This document shows, piece by piece, positions 58,391 to 64,000 of a DNA stretch of 64,000 nt. The DNA is from Gemmatimonadota bacterium (GTDB lineage Bacteria; Gemmatimonadota; Gemmatimonadetes; Gemmatimonadales; GWC2-71-9). Each line of letters opens with the position of its first letter. Position 1 is the first letter of the stretch. A model generated the notes under the pieces. It was not told where the DNA came from, made no database searches, and worked only from the letters and a program-made list of their open reading frames with translations. Made by a program: the position numbers and the translations under genes. Location of the stretch: the NCBI GenBank assembly GCA_016874005.1, contig VGVQ01000020.1:1-64000 (forward strand), written 5' to 3'.

Positions 58391-61030
58391 GTGCTTCTCG
58401 TCGCGCTCCTGCAGGTGGCCCAGCCCGGCGACTCGGCGTCGCTCGTTCACGCTAACGGCCGGGTGCCTCGGGCGGTCACCGCCGTCTTCGCGGAACGCGC
58501 TCCAGCCATCGATGGCAAGCTGAACGATCCCGCCTGGCAACTTGCCGCTCCCGAGCGCGGATTCCGACGGGACAGTCCGAGTGACGGCAACCCCGCGACC
58601 AACGACGTCGAGGTGCGGGTCGTCTACGACCGCGATGCGCTCTATGTCGGCGCCCGGATGTTCGACGACCGGCCAGACCTGATCTCGCGCCGCCTCAATC
58701 GCCGTGATTCGTTCGGTGACTTCAATGACGTCTTCTTCGCGCTGATCGACTCGTACCACGACCATCGCACCCAATTCGTCTTCGGCGTCACACCCGCTGG
58801 GGAACGCCGGGATGGCTCGGCCTCGGACGACACCAACCTGACGCTCGATGCGGGCTGGGACCCGGTCTGGGAGGCCAAGACCTCGATCGATTCGCTCGGG
58901 TGGACCGCGGAGTTTCGGATTCCCTTCTCGCAGCTCCGCTTCCCTCCGAGCGACCGCCACGTCTGGGGCGTTCAGTTCCGCCGCGACAACCGTCGAGCCG
59001 GCGAGGCCGCGGATTGGCAGTGGTCCCCGCGCACCGAGCCGGGACAAGTCTCGAAGTACGGCCACCTCATTGGCCTGGCCAACATCCCGGCCCCGAAACG
59101 CCTCGAGATCCTCCCCTACAGCTCGAGTCAGGCCCGCCTGACGGAGGGGCTCGTCGCGGGCCACCCCTTCGACGACGGCAGCGAAACGTCGTTCGGCGGC
59201 GGGGTGGACCTCAAGTACGGGGTGACCAGCGATTTGACGTTGAACGCCACCATCAACCCCGATTTCGGCCAGGTCGAGGCCGACCCGTCGGTGGTCAATC
59301 TCACGGCGTTCGAGACCTTCTTCGAGGAACGGCGACCCTTCTTCGTGGAAGGGTCGAACATCTTCGGCTTCAACGCCAACTTCGGGCAAGACCGGTTCTT
59401 CTACACCCGCCGAATCGGTCGAGCTTTCTTTCAGTCTGCGTTAGGCAGCGCCGCCTTCGTCGACGAGCCGAGCGCCACTTCCATCCTTGGCGCCGCCAAG
59501 TTGTCCGGGCGGACCAGGTCCGGCTGGTCGATCGGGGTCCTCGACGCCGTCACCGCTCGGGAGCACGCCCGAGTGGCCGACCTCCCCACCGGCACCGTCC
59601 GGGAAGTCCCGGTCGAGCCCCGTTCCAACTACGGCGTGCTCCGGGTCAAGCGGGACCTGAGCCAGGGCCAGAGTGGTTACGGCTTCATGGCCACCACGGT
59701 CAACCGCGCCGCGACCGCCACCGACTTTCCCTTCGTCAACCGGTCGGCCTACCTTGGCGCGACCGACTTCTACCACCGCTGGGGCCAGAACGCCTACCAA
59801 ATCGATGGATACCTGGCGGCCTCGTCGATCGCTGGCCCGCCGGAAGCGATGGTCCTGGCCCAGACCTCGTCGGCCCGCTACTACCAGCGCCCCGACCAGA
59901 GCTACTCGCGCTTTGATCCCACCCGGACCAGCCTCCGGGGATGGGCAAGCCAGTTCCAGTTTTCCAAGACCCAGGGCAACCTGGTGGCCCAACTCGTCGC
60001 CAACGTCACTTCGCCGGGATTCGAGGTCAACGACGCCGGGTTCCAACAGGAGGCCGACCGGATCCGCCTCGCCGCTCTCGTCACCCGCCGCTGGGTCAGT
60101 CCGGGGCGGCTCGGTCGAGGCGGCTCGCTGTCGGTCAATCCCACCCAGATCCTCAACTTCGGCGGCGACCGCCTCGCCACTCAGTTGAACCTGGCGGCCA
60201 GCCTCGAAACCCACAGCTTCTGGTCGATCAACCTCGATTTCAGCCTCCGACCTTCGTCGCTCGACGATCGAGAGACCCGCGGCGGCCCGTTGCTCGAGAA
60301 GCCGGCCGGTGCAGCGGCCTTTCTGCACCTGGGGACCGACGGCCGTAGGCGACTCAGTGCCTTCGTCGGAGGAGGCTATCAGGGACTCGGCGAGGCCGGC
60401 CGGCAGTTCAACACCTTCGTTCGTATCGCGGTCAGAGACGGCGGGCGGTTCACCTTCTCGACCACCCCGTCGTACCAGAACAACCGAGCTACCCGGTTCT
60501 ATCTCGGAGCCTACGCCGATCCGACGGCCACCGCGACCTTCCAGTCTCGCTATCTCTTCGCGCCGCTCCAGCAGCACGTCTTCAGCCTGGCAACCCGGCT
60601 CGACTACTACTTCACCCCGTCGCTTTCGCTCCAGCTCTACGCCGAGCCGTTCGTGGCGACTGGAGATTACGACAACCCGTTCAGTTTCGCGGCTCCGAGG
60701 ACCTTCCGTTTCCTCCGCTACGGCGACGGCAGTTCGACCCTGAGCATCGATCCGACCACCAAGGCGGTCACCGCCGACGCCGATGGTGACGGTCCAGCTC
60801 CCTCATTCAGCTATCCCAACCCGGATTTCAGGGTCCGGGCCCTCCGGAGCAACCTGGTGCTGCGGTGGGAGTATCGGCCCGGCTCGACCCTGTTCCTGGT
60901 CTGGAATCAGAATCGTTTCGGGGCCGGTGCCGACCCCCGGTTTCGCCTCTTCGACCACCTGGGCGGAATTTTCGACGAGCCGATGCAAAACGTCCTGCTT
61001 CTCAAGGCCAACTACTACTTCTCGTTCTGA
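58391..61030 (+). CDS. DUF5916 / carbohydrate-binding-family-9-like outer-membrane protein, copy 2
   Basis: This 879-residue paralogue of the gene before it has the same order: a short leader (MLLVALLQVAQP), CBM9-like domain (IDGKLNDPAWQLA, VRVVYDRDALYVGARM, FSQLRFPPSDRHVWGVQFRRD), the hallmark NPDFGQVEADPSVVNLTAFETFFEERRPFF, and a barrel-like C-terminus ending YYFSF. Long stretches are near-identical to copy 1 in the first 330 residues and diverge in the barrel, suggesting duplication followed by change of the membrane part. GTG start. Its stop lies 6 bases from the convergent S9 peptidase. Transcription is probably read-through from copy 1. Confidence 0.82.
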   Translation: MLLVALLQVAQPGDSASLVHANGRVPRAVTAVFAERAPAIDGKLNDPAWQLAAPERGFRRDSPSDGNPATNDVEVRVVYDRDALYVGARMFDDRPDLISRRLNRRDSFGDFNDVFFALIDSYHDHRTQFVFGVTPAGERRDGSASDDTNLTLDAGWDPVWEAKTSIDSLGWTAEFRIPFSQLRFPPSDRHVWGVQFRRDNRRAGEAADWQWSPRTEPGQVSKYGHLIGLANIPAPKRLEILPYSSSQARLTEGLVAGHPFDDGSETSFGGGVDLKYGVTSDLTLNATINPDFGQVEADPSVVNLTAFETFFEERRPFFVEGSNIFGFNANFGQDRFFYTRRIGRAFFQSALGSAAFVDEPSATSILGAAKLSGRTRSGWSIGVLDAVTAREHARVADLPTGTVREVPVEPRSNYGVLRVKRDLSQGQSGYGFMATTVNRAATATDFPFVNRSAYLGATDFYHRWGQNAYQIDGYLAASSIAGPPEAMVLAQTSSARYYQRPDQSYSRFDPTRTSLRGWASQFQFSKTQGNLVAQLVANVTSPGFEVNDAGFQQEADRIRLAALVTRRWVSPGRLGRGGSLSVNPTQILNFGGDRLATQLNLAASLETHSFWSINLDFSLRPSSLDDRETRGGPLLEKPAGAAAFLHLGTDGRRRLSAFVGGGYQGLGEAGRQFNTFVRIAVRDGGRFTFSTTPSYQNNRATRFYLGAYADPTATATFQSRYLFAPLQQHVFSLATRLDYYFTPSLSLQLYAEPFVATGDYDNPFSFAAPRTFRFLRYGDGSSTLSIDPTTKAVTADADGDGPAPSFSYPNPDFRVRALRSNLVLRWEYRPGSTLFLVWNQNRFGAGADPRFRLFDHLGGIFDEPMQNVLLLKANYYFSF

Positions 61031-61036
61031 CCGCCG

Positions 61037-63175
61037 TCAGCCCGCCACGTTGCCTTGACCGCCCTTCAGCCAATGCTCGAACCACTGCCGAAGCCGGCCC
61101 AGCCGATCGACCAGCAACCACGGCTCGCCTGTTCGTGACAGGTCATGCGTCGAACGGGGATAACGGATGAACTCGACGGGAATCCGATTCTTCTGAAGGG
61201 CCTGGAACCATTGCTCCGCGTCTGCCATCGGGGTGCGGTGATCCTCCTCCGATTGCACGATCAAGGTCGGCGTCTTGACCTTGTGGACGTGCCGCATCGG
61301 TGACAGCGAGTCGTAGAGCGCCGCCCGTTCCCAGGGCATCCCGAAGAACTCGAACTCGGTGAGCCCCGGGACATCCGATGTCCCCCACCACGACCACCAG
61401 TTGCTGATCATCCGATCGGCCTGGGCGGCCTTGAATCGATGGGTCCGGGTGGTCACCCAGGCCGTCATGAAGCCGCCGTACGATCCGCCGGTCACGCCCA
61501 TTCGGGTCGAATCGACATCGGGACGTTTCGCGGCGATGTCGACGGCCTTCATCAGGTCCTGGTAGTCCTCGAGGCCCCAGCGACCCCGGGTCGAATAGGT
61601 AAAGGCCGCTCCATACCCCGAGGAGCCCCGCGGGTTGGTGAACAGCACCCACATCCCCGAGCCCGAGATGTTGTGGAACTCGTCGAACCAGTTCTCCCCA
61701 TAGGCGCTGTGGGGGCCCCCGTGGATGTAGAGGACCAGCGGGTACCTCTTCCCTGGTTCGTAGCCGTGCGGCTTCTGGAGCCATGCCTCGATCTCGAGTC
61801 CACCCACGCTCCGGTAGGTGAACCGCTCCGCCTCTGGCCAGCCGATTTCCGTGTTGAGCTTGGCGTTGAACCGGGTCAGCTGGCGTTCGCCCGATCCGTC
61901 GCCTCGGGCCAGGTACAGCTCGGTCGGGGACGTTATCGAGGTGGCCACGTATGCCATGACTTGGCCGGCAACGTCGATGTCGGTGCCCGGGAGACGGCGC
62001 CGGCCGCTGACGATCTCGATGAGCCGCTTGGTGGTCAGGTCCACGGTAAAGACCGCGTCGCGGCCTCCGACCGCGGCGCCCATCAACAGCGCCCCGGTCG
62101 GGAGCCATCGAAACCAATTGGGTTCGTACTGCCAGTCGCCCAGGACGTTGACCGGTTCGCCGCCGGCCGCCGGCACCACCCAGAGCCTCACCGGCGCGGT
62201 CCGAGCGCGCTGGGACAGGAAGCCGATCCGGCTCCCGTCCGGCGAGAACGCCAGCGAGTTCTCCGAACCGGCCGCCGAGGTGAGCTGCCTCGGCGGGCCG
62301 CCCGCGGCTGGCATCACGAAGATGTCGTGGTCGTTGCGGGGGGCCTCGCTGAGCTTGGCGTCATAGCGCGCTCGCCGGAGGGAGTCCTGCTCGGCCCGCG
62401 CCAGCGAATCGGACCTGAGCTTGCTGTCGGCGACGAACGCGACCCACTGGCCATCTGGCGACAACGCGACGCTCTGGTGGGAGTAGACGGCATTGGTCAG
62501 CTGCCGTTTCTCGCCGCCGCCGGTCGAGCGGAACCAGACCTGGCTCGGGTTCCAGCGGGGCGCCCAGCGTGGCGCCGGAATGAACCCGGGACCGTTGAAC
62601 TTGTAGCCCAGGTCGAGAATGTGGCGGCCGTCGAATCGGGCCGGGTCGAGGGGCTTGGTGACCGCCCGGTACGGCGGCCGCGCCATCGGCGTCATTTTTT
62701 CGTAGCCGTCGGGCCGGGTGGTATCGGCTTTCCACTCGACGGTGTCGGCCCAGGCCACGGTCCGGCCGTCGGCGGAATAGGAGCCGTTAGGCAGGCTATC
62801 GACCTCGACCGCCTCGCCGGCGGGCTGGTCGATCCGAAGTCCCCAGGTCCTCGCCTTGCTCGAAGGGCGGGTCGAGGTGAACAGCAGCATCTTGCCGTCC
62901 GGCGACCACCGCGGATTGGAACTCTCCACGCTCGGTGACGTCATCCGGATCGGCTCGCCTCCCTGGCCGGAGACCATCCAGACTTCGCTGTGGCGCTTGT
63001 TCTCGGCCTCGCGGACCGTCGTTACGGTGAAGGCGATCCAGCGGCCGTCCGGCGAAACCGCCGGGCCCGAGACCGTGTTGAGCCGATACCAGTCCCGGGG
63101 AGTGAATGCCCGGCCTTGGGCGTCGAGGCTTCCGGCTCCGAGCAGAATGGCCGCGCCCAACATGGTGGCCCGCAT
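61037..63175 (-). CDS. S9-family prolyl oligopeptidase-like serine peptidase, secreted
   Basis: This 712-residue exported peptidase has a signal peptide (residues about 3-20, ATMLGAAILLGAGSLDAQG), then a beta-propeller with repeated SPDGRWIAF-type blades (residues about 40-420), and a C-terminal alpha/beta-hydrolase domain with the nucleophile GVTGGSYGGFMTAW (Ser near residue 560), acid in SEEDHRTPMADAEQW and His in PRSTHDLSRTGE. The order and length match acylaminoacyl peptidase or S9 family members that degrade peptides outside the cytoplasm. The ATG at 63173-63175 has GGAG at 8 bases and a TACCTTTG element about 34 bases upstream. Confidence 0.9.
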   Translation of the reverse strand: MRATMLGAAILLGAGSLDAQGRAFTPRDWYRLNTVSGPAVSPDGRWIAFTVTTVREAENKRHSEVWMVSGQGGEPIRMTSPSVESSNPRWSPDGKMLLFTSTRPSSKARTWGLRIDQPAGEAVEVDSLPNGSYSADGRTVAWADTVEWKADTTRPDGYEKMTPMARPPYRAVTKPLDPARFDGRHILDLGYKFNGPGFIPAPRWAPRWNPSQVWFRSTGGGEKRQLTNAVYSHQSVALSPDGQWVAFVADSKLRSDSLARAEQDSLRRARYDAKLSEAPRNDHDIFVMPAAGGPPRQLTSAAGSENSLAFSPDGSRIGFLSQRARTAPVRLWVVPAAGGEPVNVLGDWQYEPNWFRWLPTGALLMGAAVGGRDAVFTVDLTTKRLIEIVSGRRRLPGTDIDVAGQVMAYVATSITSPTELYLARGDGSGERQLTRFNAKLNTEIGWPEAERFTYRSVGGLEIEAWLQKPHGYEPGKRYPLVLYIHGGPHSAYGENWFDEFHNISGSGMWVLFTNPRGSSGYGAAFTYSTRGRWGLEDYQDLMKAVDIAAKRPDVDSTRMGVTGGSYGGFMTAWVTTRTHRFKAAQADRMISNWWSWWGTSDVPGLTEFEFFGMPWERAALYDSLSPMRHVHKVKTPTLIVQSEEDHRTPMADAEQWFQALQKNRIPVEFIRYPRSTHDLSRTGEPWLLVDRLGRLRQWFEHWLKGGQGNVAG

Positions 63176-63208
63176 GGGGTGCTCCTTGGATCGTGGAATG
63201 GTCCGAGA

Positions 63209-63216
63209 CAAAGGTA
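63209..63216 (-). promoter_or_regulatory. Candidate promoter element of the S9 peptidase (TACCTTTG)
   Basis: GGTACCTTTGTCTCG on the minus strand is an exact TAnnTTTG match, located 33 bases before the ATG. Confidence 0.4.
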
Positions 63217-63244
63217 CCACCGGGCCCGACAGGGTGGGAAAGCA

Positions 63245-63275
63245 GAACGCCCCGGCCAAGCTGGCCGAGGCGTTC
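63245..63275 (-). terminator. Hairpin after the PEP-CTERM gene
   Basis: Arms of 14 bases (GAACGCCCCGGCCA and TGGCCGAGGCGTTC on the plus strand) enclose a 3-base loop with one mismatch. The hairpin lies just after the PEP-CTERM stop on the minus strand and before the S9 peptidase promoter. The following T-run is weak (TTCTGCTTT), but position and stem strength suggest a terminator. Confidence 0.5.
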
Positions 63276-63294
63276 GCGGGGCGACGAGCGACGG

Positions 63295-64000
63295 TTACTT
63301 CTGCTGCTGGCGGCGGCGGCGAATCTGCACCGCACCCAGGCCGACCAAGCCGGTCGCCATGAGCACCATGGTCATCGGCTCAGGCACCACGTTGGTGTTG
63401 AACTTGCCCTCTTGACAGGGATAGGGCAGCGGGGTGGTAGCGCCGGCGGCGATGCATTCATACCCCGTCGACTGGCCATTCGGGCCGCTTTGGACATGGA
63501 GGCCCAGGATCGCATTCGTCAGGGTTGACTTGGGCCGGCGACAGGGTGCAGACCTTTTTATTCCCATTACCAGTGCAAATCTGCGTGAACACGTCGAACT
63601 GGAACTGGACGTAACCACTTCCGAACTGGTTCGGGCCGGCCCAGTTGGTCACGGCCGGGTTGCCGTTACCGGGAATGCTGGTCGCCCACTGGCTGAAGAT
63701 CGCGTCGTTGATCCCGTTGATCACGACGCCGCTCGACTGCGACGGCCCGGGGATCCCGCCGCCGCCGGTGGAGAATGACCAGCCGCTGTAGGTCCCCCCG
63801 CCGACTCGAGTCGCGACCAGGTTTTGGAAGACGAGCCCGCTGCCGATGTTGCCAAGGCCCACCGCGGTGAACCCGGCGTTGTTGAACGTGGTCGAGCCAG
63901 GCAGGCCGGCCAAGTTCCAGATCCGCAAGGTCACGGTGCTGCCGCTCACGTCGACCCACGCCGACGCGCAGGTGTTGAACGTCCACCCCCCGTTGGTGCA
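63295..64000 (-). pseudogene. PEP-CTERM sorting-domain protein, frameshifted and cut by window edge
   Basis: Two minus-strand frames join into one secreted protein whose N-terminus lies beyond the right edge. The first frame (from 64000 to about 63524) encodes a beta-rich domain (VTLRIWNLAGLPGSTTFNNAGFTAV). The second carries the C-terminal PEP-CTERM signal VVPEPMTMVLMATGLVGLGAVQIRRRRQQQK-type end: VPEP, a hydrophobic helix and an Arg-rich tail, which targets the protein to exosortase. The frames meet at about 63522-63524, where dropping one base of the GGG turns VNPDECD into VNLTNAILG and restores the reading. This is either an inactivating change or a sequence error. No exosortase gene is in the window. 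Confidence 0.8.

Noticed and set aside
61439-62938. Long open frame antisense to the S9 peptidase
   Set aside because: It is the complement of propeller repeats, rich in Arg, Gly and Pro, with no ribosome site or domain.

Overview
This looks like one chromosomal stretch of a GC-rich, menaquinone-using Gram-negative bacterium, most likely a member of the Gemmatimonadota. The reasons are tandem ADOP-type permeases next to a PadR regulator, two large DUF5916-type outer-membrane proteins, a DUF2911 protein, a PEP-CTERM protein, a YpdA-type thiol reductase, and promoter elements of the TAnnTT(TG) kind known from the related Bacteroidetes group. The placement is inference from gene content; no rRNA is present. 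I see no tRNA, rRNA, CRISPR array or prophage. Coding density is very high, no gap exceeds about 300 bases, and many neighbours overlap by 4 bases (ATGA, GTGA or TTGA).

Layout. 1-2.1 kb: tail of an IS630-type transposase, then a secreted protein, an ECF sigma factor and a membrane-anchored YCII protein. 2.1-7.5 kb (minus): a phosphodiesterase, a zinc-ribbon protein and a late menaquinone pathway block (ubiX-, ubiA-, ubiD- and ubiE-like). 7.6-9.6 kb: a second ECF sigma factor, its zinc anti-sigma factor and a membrane protein. 9.7-11.1 kb: Fe-S biogenesis (Mrp, NifU domain). 11.1-17 kb: two ADOP permeases under a PadR regulator. 17.1-18.2 kb: a RES-Xre toxin-antitoxin pair with a palindromic operator. 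18.2-24.6 kb: nrnA, guaB, two envelope or hypothetical proteins, gpmI and a barrel protein. 24.6-27.5 kb: a degenerate QueD-like protein followed by mobA, mobB and moeA. 27.5-30.1 kb: TerB/DUF697, DUF2911 and an FAD oxidoreductase. 30.1-33.2 kb: a manganese (yybP-ykoY) riboswitch controlling htpX, an alx/terC gene and an M20 peptidase. 33.4-40 kb (minus): gcdH-etfB-etfA-nadC-ETF dehydrogenase-GGDEF, which would carry electrons from acyl-CoA oxidation to the menaquinone made by the 4-7.5 kb genes. 40-44.4 kb: YpdA, a hotdog thioesterase, a DinB-like protein, a frameshifted D-aminoacylase and a GNAT enzyme. 44.4-49.3 kb (minus): a six-gene overlapping operon around an isocitrate dehydrogenase. 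49.3-55.6 kb (minus): SDR, MFS, a sugar nucleotidyltransferase, a cupin, a ferredoxin and a serine hydrolase. 55.7-61 kb: the tandem DUF5916 pair. 61-64 kb (minus): an S9 peptidase and a frameshifted, edge-truncated PEP-CTERM protein.

The most unusual signal is not a gene. The octamer GCCTAACG/CGTTAGGC recurs about 20 times on both strands, in coding, stop-codon and intergenic contexts, in a sequence where TTAG/CTAA is otherwise rare. Also noteworthy are the riboswitch-controlled htpX-alx operon, a set of start-proximal promoters that imply leaderless mRNAs, an ETF dehydrogenase lacking one Fe-S cysteine, and a QueD-like protein without catalytic residues at the head of a molybdenum-cofactor cluster.
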